Assembly (NCBI GenBank): GCA_037783545.1
Contig: JBBELK010000011.1
Span: 1,652,068 to 1,716,067, forward strand
Direction: 5' to 3'
Length of the DNA stretch: 64,000 nucleotides
DNA from: Henricia sp. BOLD:AAB3569
Lineage: Eukaryota > Echinodermata > Asteroidea > Spinulosida > Echinasteridae
The notes beneath the pieces were generated by a model. The model did no database searches and had not been told where the DNA came from. It was given only the letters and a program-made list of their open reading frames with translations. Made by a program: the position numbers and the translations under genes. Of this stretch, positions 18,701 to 28,888 are shown piece after piece. The first letter of the stretch is position 1; every line of letters starts with the position of its first letter.

Positions 18701-21700
18701 ACCTCTGAAATGGAGCCGTCTAAATCTAAACGAAAGTCCTTCAGGAAGACTAAATGCCGATCTTGCAGTGGATCTTTATGTCCTTTGGACTTTGATATAC
18801 ACTTTTCGTGCCACCGTTGCAGACTGTGTTCAAGAGAAAATCCTTGTGAATATGTTCGTCGTGGTCAACCGAACCGTGGAAGATTTTTGAAGCGTGGCAG
18901 GACGAGCACTCCAAGCAAGGCAACGCGGCACAGTCGACCGCTAATCCTACCGGGTCTTTACCGATAGTTACCGGACATTTTCTGATGTCTTCCGGTGTAA
19001 ATACCAAGCCTAGTTCCTGCTCTGTTCCGAGTATTCTGACCGCAACATCCAGCGGACGTGGCGGAGCTTCAGGGAATGTGCCTCTGGCCTCATATTTCCC
19101 ATCGAGCACCGAGCCTGACGTGACGTTCGTCCACCTTACACCAGGCGAAACTCAAATACCTGCATTCGGGCCAGATTCTCGCCCCTCTGGATCTTCTTAT
19201 TATCCACATGATCCACGTTTCTACACCTCATCTTTTCAACCAACATATCGGAGCTCTCATCACATGATTTCTCCCGACGCGAGGTCATGTAATTTTCCTC
19301 GAGACTGGCAGACAGGCAACCGTCATAATCCAATTTCGTCATACATTTCCTGTTCCAGGGAACGTGACAACATAGTTCCAGCTCAGCCTTCACATCGTTC
19401 ACTACACGATAGAGACTTGGAACACCACTCACGATCCTCCAGACATCGGTCCCGATCCCCCAGACATCGGTCCCGATCCCCCAGACATCGGTCCCGATCC
19501 CCCAGACATGGAGAATTCCGTTACGACACTGAGCATGTTCCACGAGATAAATATCATCACTATTCATCCAGAGGTGTTACACGCTCTCCGGTTGGGCGTC
19601 ATCACGACCTTCGATCCCAGTCGCACAGCAGCTCTGGTTCGCCATCAATCCATCGTGATCAGGCATACATGTATGCACACTCGCCTGCGTCTAGTTCTTC
19701 TGACCTGGATTTTGAATACGGTACCACCTCCATGTTCCAACGAGGCAAATTGATAATCCCGGAAGTTAGTCGGACCTTAGAGTTTCCTCCTCCCTCGCCA
19801 GTGGAAATCTCTCGACCGTCCTTTCGTAGGGATTCCTCGACAGGCGCTTCATTGCCCAAATGCACAATACCTGTGGACAGTTTTTGTGCTGACATTATGG
19901 ACAACAGTTTTATCCAAGTTTTGAAGAAATCAGCTAGAATCCCTCGTCAGGAGTATTCTCTCTTCAAAACTAATGATGAAGACACGCAGCATTTCTTTTC
20001 AGTGCCGAATATTTCAACGCAAGTTAAAGATAAGCTGCGCTCAGGGAAGCCAGGCTCGCTTCCTAAGAAACGCATATTCCAAGACAAACAAATCAACGAC
20101 ATCAACAACTCCCTTGAGAAGTTGGACCACCGTTTACGTCATGGAGCTAAAGTGTCGAGTTTCTCCCTCCTCCTCTCCGACGTGTTGGCCCGAACCTCAG
20201 AAGATCCTAACATAGTAGAACCGGATCTACTCCCAGTCATGTTCAAGTTTCTTGATGACTGTTTAGCCTCCTCTCTTCGAGAGTTCGCAGCTGGTTCGGC
20301 GCTTATCTCATCCTTACGTCGATCCCTAGTGCTGGACAACATCTTCTGGCCTTCACTGGGATCAAGAGAAGAGATGGAACAACTTCCATTGTCTGGCCCT
20401 GACTTATTCAACAACAAATTTGAAACGACTGAAGACGGAGGAAGGGATTGATTTTCGACGTCACTCTTCAAGACCTCCAACTCCATCGTCTTCTGGTAGC
20501 AGTAATACCTATGGCAGATCCAGATTCTTCCCGGACAGTCCAGGCACTTTTCGTCGCTCCCAGCAGTTTCAACGCCAACGAAGAGTCTCGTTTACCACCC
20601 CAACCCATCGGCAGCGATTTACAGGCTCGACCAGAACACCACGCTCAAAGTACGCACGTTCCTTCGGGGGTCAAAATCCACCCGGAAGTAAGAGCCAGTG
20701 ACTACTGGCCCATACCAGTCCAGCCAGTCCCAGGTCCGGTGGGGGGCCGTCTTCTTCATTATCATCACAAATGGGCGCAGATCACAACAGACACATGGGT
20801 TCTTCAAACCCTTTCATCGGGATATCGTCTGGAATTTACCAGTTCGCCACCTCTTCTGGAGATGTTACCTCGGTGCCTCACACCCCTTCCAAAAGATCCT
20901 TCACACCGAAAAGCCTTGGAAGACGAGATAACAGTTCTGAAGAACAAGCAAGCAATCATCATTCAGCCGCCCTCAACCCTGGGGTTTACTTCAGTGTTTT
21001 TCCTCACTCCAAAGAAACCGAGTGGTTGGCGCCCAATTATCAATCTCGGGCCTCTCAACGCCTTCATTCGCCCAAAACGTTTTCGGATGGAAACCTTGGC
21101 CACTATCCTCCAGTCTGTTCCTCTCGGCTGGTGGGCAACATCTTTGGACCTGAAGGACGCTTACCTCCATGTCCCCATTCACAAGGAACATCAGAAGTTC
21201 CTGCAATCCATTTACCGAGGCACAACATACCAGTTTCGATGCCTCCCATTTGGACTGTCCACAGCACCACGGGTATTCACCAGTATAACCAAGGTTTTAG
21301 CTGCAGCACTATGCGGACAGCACATACGTCTGTACGTTTATCTGGACGACTGGCTAATTGTGGCTCCTTCTCAGTCAGAAGCACTCCAAGCCATATCAAC
21401 AACAGCCAAATTGACACGAGACCTCGGGTTCATTATCAACCGGCTGAAGTCATCTCCGATTCCCACGCAAACCCCCAACTTCTTAGGGGCAACCCTGAAC
21501 ATGATAACAGGGAAAGCTACTCCCTCCATAGACCGTTGTACAACTCTGGAGGAATGCGTCAAGATATTCCTAGCATCCAATTTGCTCCCAGCCCGAGCAT
21601 GGTTACTCCTCTTGGGGTTTATGGTCAGCTGGATAGGAATCCTCGGATATGCCTTCCCCCCAATCTCTCTAGTGTCTCGGATTCTAACATAAATCCAGCA

Positions 21701-24700
21701 AGAGATATGCAAGATTATTCTAACAGCACCTTTTTGGCCAAGACAACCATGGTTTCCTCGAATTCTGGACATACTCAACCATCGCCCAATCGCCCTACCA
21801 GACCGTCCAGATCTCCTCTTCCAACCCAAGTCGAAGATACTGCACCCAGATCCGAAGAGCCTCCATCTCTGTGCCTGGATGCTATCAAGTTGTCCCTTAG
21901 AACGGCAGGCCTTTCTACAGACGCTGCAAACTTGGCAGCCAAGAGCAGGCGACCTTCAACTAAACGAACTTACGATAACCGCCTCCAACACTACATCAAA
22001 TGGTGTACCAGAGAGGCTGTCAATCCCACTCTTGCATCTGTAACAAATCTTGGGGATTTCTTCCTCTATCTGTTTAAGTCTGGCCTACAAATTACGACGA
22101 TTCGAGGCTACAGATCAGCCATTGGAGTGATTCATAAGGGCTTTGAGGACGGGACGAACTTGTCTAATAATTCGGCGATCTTCCACCTGATCAAGGGCAT
22201 GTTCGTGGAAAGACCACCATCTAAGAAATTGGTGCCTTCTTGGGACCTCGGTGATGTTCTGTATAAACTCACCAAAGCTCCCTTCGAACCAGCTGGGGAC
22301 TCGTCTCTGCACCATCTGACTGTCAAAACTGTCTTTTTGCTGGCCGCATCCACAGCCCGTCGCAGGAGTGAGCTCCATTCACTCTCTATAGAAAAGGGTC
22401 ACCTGCGTTGGGAACCAGGTGGTGTGCGTTTAATCCCACGTATTGGCTTCCTGACGAAGAACCAATCCCCGGATTTTACACCGCCAGACATATTTGTGCC
22501 AAGTTTGTCTTCCTTCTCGAGTATCCAGGAGGACAAGTTATGGTGCCTAGTTAGGGCTTTAAAGTTCTACATTTCACGCACTGAGAATTTACGAGGCAAT
22601 ACTAAACAGCTCTTCATCACGACAATTCGTCCGCACAATCCAGCATCTCAGGCTACAATTGCGAGGTGGATCGTGGAAGCCGTTATTTTTCTCCCCTCTT
22701 CCCGTACAGGTACAGGTGCAAGGTCATTAGATGACACATACCGGTACCAAACAGGACCTGCCCAGACCTCCAGAAGCCCACACCTTATGAGCCGTGTTCA
22801 GGAAGATTATAACAAGCCAAACGAGTGTTGCTATGCACCTCAGGCTGTCAAACCGGCTCACTTGCCACACGAGGCTCGCTATGCACCTCAGGCAATAAAG
22901 AAAGCAGAGAGCAAGCCAGATGAGATGTATACACCTCGGGCTTCAGTAAAAGCACACCAGACCCGCAGCATGTCAACATCATGGGCTCTCTTTCAGGGTG
23001 TGGCCATTTCCGAGATCATGCAAGCAGCATGTTGGAAAAATCCCTCAACCTTTACATCATGCTACCTGAAGGATGTTTTGCAAACTGAGGGCAGAATGGG
23101 CAGATAGGTCCTGAAGTCAGCTGCACGGTCATCAACCCAGAGATCCCGTTTAGCAGTCAGTTCATCAACCTAAACCGGTTCGTGACATCTCATACGGGTA
23201 TGTCTTGACTATCACTTTTGATTATGTTCAATTAGTCACTGTTAAGACCTCTGGACACCACACTGCATGTTCCTTCCCTCCCTTGTTCAGTTTTCGGTGC
23301 TAATCTGCATTTGTAGGTATCGGAGGTGACGTATTTTCTGTAATAGAATCTCCCAAATCTTCTGGGATTTCCTATTCTATATAAGAAAATACTCACCTCC
23401 GATACCTTCCCTCCCAATTTCCTTGAGCTCAAACATTTTAAGATGGAAAAAAGGGGAGAGTATTCTCTGTTTTCGCGGGACGTGCAGTGTGGTGGTGACG
23501 TAATGGTCTTTTGTTGTATTCAGCGAATTTTGGTGCGCATGCGCATAGGAATGCATTTGTAGGTATCGGAGGTGAGTATTTTCTTATATAGAATAGGAAA
23601 TCCCAGAAGATTTGGGAGAGTTTACGTCAGGATATCTTTTTCTTGCATTATTGTCGAATCTTCAGGCGGAAATAGACTACTAAAGTGTGACATCAGTTAC
23701 CAGATAACTGGGTCTAAACATTCACTGGTAATCTGAAACGTCCATTGCTAAAGTGCAGGGAAACAGTTCACTGGTATTAGTGTAGTCCCAGCAACCTGCA
23801 AAGGGCAACATTTTCACTATTGGGCTCAAAATTTAGTTAATGCAAACAAATTTCGTTTACAGGTGTTTTTTCAAGCCAGGAGGAAATCCGACACCAAGCC
23901 TGTGCTTTGTACTACAGTATACTGGAAGACCTACCAGCTATGGTTAGACAATGGTGGACGAGTCAGGACAAGAAAGTGGCACCGTTTGTAGACAGGTGTG
24001 TCATTGTTTAATTGCTATGTCACGGTTTGCGCATGCGCAGCAAAACTAATTGAAAAAGTGTGGCTAACTTTTTCAAGTTTTGTCGCCAGGTTTTGCATAT
24101 CCTATTCAATCTTTGCCATCCCTTATAATTCTTTAGTAATTTTGGCAGTGGTGTACTTGTCAACGTCCAGGATGTCCTGATGCATTACTTTTTAATTAGA
24201 ATTGCACTGTTTGCCTTATTTTTAAGCCGCCAAACATCGACATCACCGTGTGTGCGGCTGTCGTTAAGAAGAGAGTTTTTTCATCCCATCAAAAAACTCG
24301 ACAAAACATGACAGAAACGGCATCGAATGATATGAATGACATGGTTGGATACAGCAATTTGTTTATAACCTTGTTTTCCATAAAAACTGACATGCTTATT
24401 TGGTCCTGACAGCTAAGTACATGATGTACACAACTATAGCACATGCACCAATGGCGTTGTGTAACGAAATTGCACTACATACATCTGAGCCCGCACGTAT
24501 GTCAAAATATAAAAGGATTTGGCGCATGCGCAAACCGTGACATAGCCCCTTTAAGGCTCGTACAATGACCAACAATTTTATTTTGTGAGAAAAACCTTTT
24601 TAAATTGTTGATAGCAACTGTACGTACATGTCATAATAATCCTGTTTCTATGTGCCCCAGATTTACCACAAAATACGCCAGTCCGTTACTCTGTTCACAA

Positions 24701-27700
24701 GAGATCCGCGACGTTCAGACCGCTACCCAGACCTTTGAAAACATGACGGTCAAAGCTCGCTCCATGACGCGCGAGGTCATCGCGACGTACACCATGCAAG
24801 ACCTGACCATGGATTTGACCGTTCGTATTCCGGCCAATCACCCGCTGGGGATTATTACCGTGGACAGCGAGAGAAAGGTTGGGGTGGGGACAACGCAGTG
24901 GCGGAACTGGACACTTCAACTAACGACTTTTCTGCGGAATCAGGTTTGTTGTTGATACGTGCTTGCTGGACAAACAAGATTTTACCCAAACATGCGATGA
25001 CAAGGGCCTTATCAGGATTCAAACCCGAGACCTCTGACCCACCGGTCAGTTGCTCTACCAGCTGAGCTATAATGCAAAGTGGTACACAATTTTTCTAACG
25101 GTGTTGCATGGAAGCACAACTGGGCCTTATAGCTCGGCTGGTAGAGCATCTGTTCAATGAGTCAGATCTCTGGTTCGAATCCTGATAAGGCCCTTACGAT
25201 TTTTCTCTCAACCCAAGTTTGGTTGTTTCATTTCAATGATGATTAGGCACCATACTAGATATTGTGTTAGTTAAATTTTTACCCACTAAAGGCACAGAGA
25301 AGCTCAGCATTTACCGTAATTTTCGGAATATAAGCCGCGGCTTATACGTTGATTTTGCCAAAAAAAAAGTTCCCGGCGGCTTATAAACCGGGCGGCTTAT
25401 ACGCCGAGCTCTAAAGATAAAAATCATGATATGCTCATATACATTATGTAATGTAGTTAAATAGTTCTATCAATCTTTTACGGGAATTTTTTATTGTCAA
25501 AAAACGATGTTGAAGGCCGTCGCACGCGCACGAAAAGGTGTGCAATTTTTCCAGGTGCAGAGTGTATCGATGTGACACAGCACAAGCGCAGGCAACCAGT
25601 TCGCCATCGGACCATGCCATCGGTCGTGAGTACTCGTCCAACGCCAAACAAATCGTTTGGTGCGTCTGTTCCTTCCGTGTTTTCTTCAATTCTTTACTTT
25701 TAGTTGGCGTTGTTTTAAAATCCAAAGAGTTCTGTGTTTGTCATTGTCTGTGGAAATGTGTGTTTTAGATGGGAAAATCATTACAAGTAATTTTAATTAA
25801 CGATGTTTTTCCAACGATGTACAGTCACTTTGCCCATGGAGGAAGCCTCCATGCTTTGCCCAACTTGAGCCCCTTCGCCCAAAAGCCATTTCGCCCAAGC
25901 GGCATACGTTTACGTACGTCCGCAGGCAGGCAAACGGTCCCCTATTTTAATAAGCCTTTTCGGTATCTCGCGCGCGGTGGCGAGGTCAAAGGTAAATTCG
26001 GAACACGACGCCGCCATAGTTCATTCACCGCCATTGGGGGTGAATGAACTATAGCGGCGTCGTGCACAAAAATGTGGGGCGGACGCAAATGCGAGAAATC
26101 ATCGGGAATACCGGTACCAAGCAAAAGACGATAGATCTATGTAGCATTCCGCTGAATTACAAATATTAATATCAATCACCCAATCCTCATGAAGCCCCTT
26201 TTATGTCAGTTGCAATGTTCTTTTTCAAGTAATTTTGAATGATGTATAGTGAATCAACATAGAATGATCTATTGAGATAACCGAATTCGGAAAACAAGAA
26301 GGCATAGCGTTTGCACAGCCTTGGTATACTCCGCTCAAGATGCCCATTGATGATGACCATCGGCTTCAGTTTTTTGCCGCTGGCCGTGCAGGCAAGGACC
26401 ACCGTGAAGCTGGTTTTCTTATTTATAAACTCTTTTTGCAAAAATGGAGAGGCCCCATGAACCGTCCAATTATTGATGTTGCAGCTTAGGTCTAAACCCC
26501 CGTCCATCTGGTCCAGTACAATGTCCTTTGCGTTTTTAGTTTAATCGTGATGGACCCAAACGCATGACAAATGCAATGTAGTGGCAGTACAATACGGAAC
26601 CAATCAAACATAAAACGTTTGGCATATTTTATTTTGGCCGGCGAGATCAAAATCGCCAAGTCACCATGTGCATTGAAAATAGCCAATCGCGGTGCGCGTA
26701 ATGGAGAGACTCGGCCGGCTATTATCGTACATGCATAGCATATGCGTCGGGCCCGGGCGAAAGCAGTGTACAATTTGTACACGTGGCAACGTTCGCCTCT
26801 GGTTGTGCTCTTTTATTTTGTGCATGCGTACAAGCTGGGAATGTTGTTGGCGAACGTTGCAAACGTTTAACAATGTGCGCGTATTTGGAACGAAGCCCTG
26901 CTTTCACTTACCGTGTTTGTGCATGGCCTGTCGGCCTGGTGCACTGCCGTGTGGCCGCCGTCGGAGAATCCAGCGAATATCTTGATGGCTTGCGGCCTTC
27001 GATCGTCATCGATGGCATCTAATATACTCTCCTTTATTTTTTGGAGATTTCTTATTATGCACATTCCAAGGCATTTTTAAAATATGTCAAGTTACATGTA
27101 CTTTATCTATTTACAAAACAAACTGAAACAAGATTAGCCTACTTTGAGTGCATTGCACCTTGCTATATAACTTATTATAAACATGTAACGCCTTTTCCGA
27201 TAAAGCCACTTCTTGATTTCAATAAGGTTTTCTCTTGAGTGTGCTGTCATCAAAACAACCTGGACCACAAAGCTCTCTTTGAGGCGACATGCCGTGCCGA
27301 CAGAGAGTGTGACTACTGTGCAGTGCGCGGTCGCGCGCACGTGGCCCGCGGTGAGGCACTTACGGCGGCAGTTCTTTATATATTTGTGATCGATCTGTGG
27401 CCGACAAAATGGTGCGGCTAATAAGCCGGGCGGCTTATACGCCGACGGTGAATCTTGTTTCTGGAATTTTCGGGCGTCGCGGCTTATACCCCGAGCGGCT
27501 TATATTCCGAAAATTACGGTATTCGGAAAGAATTTCGCAGACTTATTCTCCTTATAATGACTTAATAACCACCAAAATGTGTTAATATTTTAATTGGAAG
27601 TGATTTTAGGAGTGAAAAACATTCAACAATTTCCTCGAAAATACTTTTTCTGCCCTGTTCCATAGACTTAAGACACAGCGTCTCAGTGGCGACCAGTGAA

Positions 27701-28794
27701 TGAAATTGATAACATTTATTCATCTTTCTCAAATTTCCCAGAATGGTAGCATTATGGACGGCCTAACTCTGTGGAAGCGTAACGTGGACAAGCGATTTGA
27801 AGGCGTAGAGGACTGTATGATTTGTTTCTCAGTCATACACGGTTCTAACTGCTCTCTGCCCAAGCTACAATGCAAGACGTGCAAGAAGCGATATCACTCT
27901 GCATGCTTGGTAAGAACAAACGTCAGCAATATGGTCCAGTGTGGAAATTATGAAAGAACAGACTGACAAGGTTGTCAAATCTTGATTCAAGTCCCCCAAG
28001 TCTTCATATGCGCAAATCACAATTCAAGTCCGAGTCTCCATTAAGAGAAAGCCCCAATTAAAGTCTCGGATCATTCGGAGCAAGTATTTTTTCAAGTCCC
28101 AAGACTTCAAGAATAAGTCTTGATTTGAGTCTCTAAGACCAAGGCGTAATTCAAGTCCCGTGTCTTCAAGAGCCAAGTCCTTTTTGATCCAAGTCTCAAG
28201 AACAAGTCCCCAATTCATATCAAGTCTCTTTTCAAATCCCATAAATTCAAGTCCCAAGTTTTCAAGAACACATTACAGCTTTAACCTCGTCTTTGGCCAA
28301 TTCTGGAACTTCAAATTTACACTTCAGAGACTTTGAGGGCTTGTAATGCTTCACGTATTCAAGTTATAGTTGTACACATGTTCTTCAAGCATCCTTGATG
28401 GAAGTGTAATTCCTGAAAAGTTATTGTACATCAAAAAATATCTTGGTTTCGGACGTACTTATTGAGTACATCCGAAACAGAGGGTTTTGGGGACTCTACA
28501 CACTTACTGAGAATGGCATTGCAAACATTTTTTCAGGAATTACACTTCCATCAATGATGCTTGAAGAACATGTGTTTAAAATCAAACAACTTGAATACGT
28601 GAAGCATTACAAGCCCTCAAAGTCTCTGAAGTGTAAATTTGAATTTCAGGAATTGCCCCCTTATGAGCAAGTCCTAATTCAAATCTTTAAGAGCAGTTTA
28701 TGGCGTCAATTTGAAACATGTTTTCTTTCCACAGTACAAGTGGTTTAGCACCAGTAACCAGTCGTCCTGTCCACTCTGTCGAAGCCCATTCTAA
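15764..28794 (+). CDS. LTN1: Listerin E3 ubiquitin ligase, C-terminal exons
   Basis: Seven exons: 15764-15847, 16079-16277, 18004-18178, 23863-23995, 24661-24943, 27742-27909 and 28735-28794 (stop TAA). Phases agree at every junction. They encode about 366 residues, the last fifth of a protein usually near 1,770 residues. Exon five gives the region before the RING, with TREVIATYT and QWRNWTLQL. The RING-CH-like domain is split by the last intron: [17 protein letters not shown] and HSACL in exon six, then YKWF and CPLCRSPF in exon seven. Listerin ubiquitylates nascent chains stalled on 60S ribosomal subunits. Upstream exons are absent from the window, so the lectin cluster may lie in an intron. 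Some donors (after 16277 and 18178) are weak but reading frame and homology support them. Confidence 0.92.
16350..16690 (-). mobile_element. tRNA-derived SINE
   Basis: On the minus strand the head carries a B-box-like GGTTCGAACCT and the 3' end passes through TGGTATGAATACCAG into an AATAATAAATAA tail. The middle (CTTCGGAAGGGATGTAAAGC, then AGAGCAAGGGGATTAATCCC) is shared with the SINE at 35099-35316 and partly with 16721-17056. It lies in LTN1 intron sequence after 16277. Confidence 0.8.
16721..17056 (+). mobile_element. tRNA-derived SINE
   Basis: The tRNA-like head has an A-box-like TGGCCAAGTGG at 16730 and a B-box-like GGTTCGATACC at about 16773. It is followed by the family body, including CCTTCGGAAGGGATGTAATG. 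The 3' end differs from the minus-strand neighbour (ends AATTGAAGTTCATT), so this is a different subfamily. A short GATTAAATGG tandem repeat lies just upstream (16692-16719). Confidence 0.82.
17127..17676. mobile_element. Large foldback element
   Basis: Inverted arms of about 225-235 bp, 17127-17350 and 17441-17676, joined by a 90-bp centre. The outer ends read GCCCGCCGCACACGTGAGGT inward. Each arm holds TTTGCTCAGCA repeats and a CCTCGCGAGGC-like palindrome. It has no coding capacity and lies in an LTN1 intron. Confidence 0.78.
18467..18617 (+). repeat. DIRS left inverted terminal repeat
   Basis: Begins TTCTATTACAGAAAATACG. From CACCTCCGATACC inward to GGGGAGAG/TTTTTTCC it is the reverse complement of the right repeat. 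Confidence 0.9.
18710..20451 (+). pseudogene. gag: DIRS gag, frameshifted
   Basis: The N-terminal part starts at the ATG at 18710-18712. It carries a cysteine-rich motif (CRSCSGSLC, then CHRCRLC and NPC), and this frame ends at 18967. The homologous continuation lies one frame over from about 18850 and runs through the ATG at 18985 to the TGA at 20451, so a one-base-type frameshift near 18847 splits the gene. The main part contains a repeated RHRSRSP block encoded by a 21-bp tandem repeat at 19440-19507. It is followed by a helical-looking C-terminal region ([14 protein letters not shown], then [11 protein letters not shown]) typical of DIRS gag proteins. Confidence 0.75.
20511..21692 (+). 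pseudogene. DIRS reverse transcriptase, RNase H missing
   Basis: The frame is open from the end of gag, with the first ATG at 20511. Polymerase motifs are present: [42 protein letters not shown] and the catalytic YVYLDD near 21335-21350. After [17 protein letters not shown] (about 21630) the sequence jumps to the linker [10 protein letters not shown] that normally lies beyond RNase H and the methyltransferase-like domain, so roughly 1 kb appears deleted. TAA at 21690-21692 ends the frame, yet the same frame continues with the family's [11 protein letters not shown] motif, so that stop is probably a mutation. Confidence 0.8.
21707..23107 (+). CDS. DIRS tyrosine recombinase
   Basis: An uninterrupted frame overlapping the polymerase tail in another frame. 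Its first ATG is at 21707, giving 466 residues. The SAM-like N-terminal half includes [15 protein letters not shown]. Catalytic residues are visible: arginine in [12 protein letters not shown]-x-x-R in KAHQTR, tryptophan in ACWKNPSTF and the nucleophilic tyrosine in SCYLKDV. Between RWIVEAV (about 22683) and KAHQTR there are about 75 extra residues with imperfect repeats ([30 protein letters not shown]). The open frame suggests recent activity or selection, but the insertion may impair function. Confidence 0.85.
   Translation: MQDYSNSTFLAKTTMVSSNSGHTQPSPNRPTRPSRSPLPTQVEDTAPRSEEPPSLCLDAIKLSLRTAGLSTDAANLAAKSRRPSTKRTYDNRLQHYIKWCTREAVNPTLASVTNLGDFFLYLFKSGLQITTIRGYRSAIGVIHKGFEDGTNLSNNSAIFHLIKGMFVERPPSKKLVPSWDLGDVLYKLTKAPFEPAGDSSLHHLTVKTVFLLAASTARRRSELHSLSIEKGHLRWEPGGVRLIPRIGFLTKNQSPDFTPPDIFVPSLSSFSSIQEDKLWCLVRALKFYISRTENLRGNTKQLFITTIRPHNPASQATIARWIVEAVIFLPSSRTGTGARSLDDTYRYQTGPAQTSRSPHLMSRVQEDYNKPNECCYAPQAVKPAHLPHEARYAPQAIKKAESKPDEMYTPRASVKAHQTRSMSTSWALFQGVAISEIMQAACWKNPSTFTSCYLKDVLQTEGRMGR
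23306..23406 (+). repeat. DIRS internal complementary region
   Basis: The first part (to about 23347) is the reverse complement of the element's left edge and the second (23348-23406) of its right edge. The two are fused as in the circular junction that templates completion of DIRS ends. Confidence 0.9.
23444..23621 (+). repeat. DIRS right inverted terminal repeat
   Basis: Reverse complement of the left repeat from TTTTTTCC to the GGTATCGGAGGTGA motif, followed by an end-specific extension (to GATTTGGGAGA) that is also copied in the internal complementary region. Confidence 0.9.
25004..25193. repeat. Two opposed tRNA-like modules
   Basis: 25004-25075 (minus) and 25122-25193 (plus) are each 72 nt with tRNA features: D-arm TAGCTCRGCTGGTAGAGC, T-arm GGTTYGAATCC, and acceptor stems pairing at 6 of 7 and 7 of 7 positions. 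The anticodon loops are wrong for a functional tRNA (six and ten unpaired bases). Flanking GGCCCTTACGATTTTTCT and CAAGTTTGGT sequence recurs in the foldback element at 41879-42012. These are tRNA-derived pieces of a mobile family. Confidence 0.65.
26004..26064. repeat. Perfect hairpin within the pogo-like element
   Basis: CACGACGCCGC and following bases pair with GCGGCGTCGTG over about 26 bp with a short loop; the left arm has one mismatch. It may be a tiny nested palindromic insertion. Confidence 0.6.
26187..26507 (-). pseudogene. pogo-type transposase fragment
   Basis: A 106-residue open stretch with [20 protein letters not shown], the signature of the DDE_1 catalytic domain in pogo/jerky transposases. 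It is preceded by LDQMDGG, in the place of the first catalytic aspartate region. No complete transposase frame surrounds it, and the DNA-binding N-terminus is not recognisable. It is non-functional. Confidence 0.75.
27541..27695. repeat. Dispersed repeat copy (pair with 32762-32932)
   Basis: Shares long matches with 32762-32932, beginning CTTATTCTCCTTATAATGAC and including CTGCCCTGTTCCATAGACTT. No coding sequence. It lies just before LTN1 exon six; the other copy is in an MGST3 intron. Confidence 0.6.
27970..28262. repeat. Cryptically simple CAAGTC-rich tract
   Basis: Many irregular copies of TCAAGTCC/CAAGTCTC within the last LTN1 intron. There is no fixed period. Confidence 0.7.
28284..28680. 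repeat. Inverted repeat in the last LTN1 intron
   Basis: Left arm (about 28284-28425) and right arm (about 28530-28665) are inverted copies. TGTAATTCCTGAAAAG and CTTGTAATGCTTCACG on the left match their complements on the right. It is a foldback element ending close to the splice acceptor at 28734. Confidence 0.7.
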
Positions 28795-28888
28795 TTCATG
28801 GACACGTCACCCACCCCCCTGGAAAAGGTAGTTCATAATCATAAACCTCCGATTTGCAAAAGTTGTTTTTAAAGTACTGTTAACAATG

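Larger units (their letters stand above)
18467..23621 (+). mobile_element. DIRS-type tyrosine-recombinase retrotransposon
   Basis: A 5.15-kb element in the LTN1 intron between 18179 and 23862, in gene orientation. The architecture is diagnostic: inverted terminal repeats (18467-18617 and 23444-23621), an internal complementary region (23306-23406) complementary to both outer ends, and gag, reverse transcriptase and tyrosine recombinase frames in order. No target duplication is seen beyond a GTTT next to both ends, as expected for insertion by a tyrosine recombinase. It is probably immobile: gag is frameshifted, the RNase H region is missing, a stop interrupts the polymerase frame, and the recombinase carries an unusual insertion. 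Confidence 0.92.
25312..27521 (-). mobile_element. Decayed pogo/Tigger-like DNA transposon
   Basis: Bounded by terminal inverted repeats reading TACCGTAATTTTCGGAATAT inward from both sides, next to TA. Subterminal GCGGCTTATACGCCG motifs occur on both sides. A minus-strand fragment at 26187-26507 resembles a DDE transposase. The element also contains a strong hairpin (26004-26064) and a few CTTCGCCCAAAA units near 25820-25895. It lies in the LTN1 intron between exons five and six. Confidence 0.8.

Noticed and set aside
20771-21700. First 300 codons of the 2.3-kb frame that ends in the recombinase
   Set aside because: They overlap the reverse transcriptase in another frame and show no family motifs. 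The recombinase is better started near 21707.
25122-25193. Functional tRNA gene
   Set aside because: The acceptor and T arms look right but the anticodon loop has ten unpaired bases, and flanks belong to a dispersed repeat.
28024-28257. Minus-strand open frame rich in LGL and DLNW-like residues
   Set aside because: It is translated CAAGTC-rich simple sequence inside an LTN1 intron.
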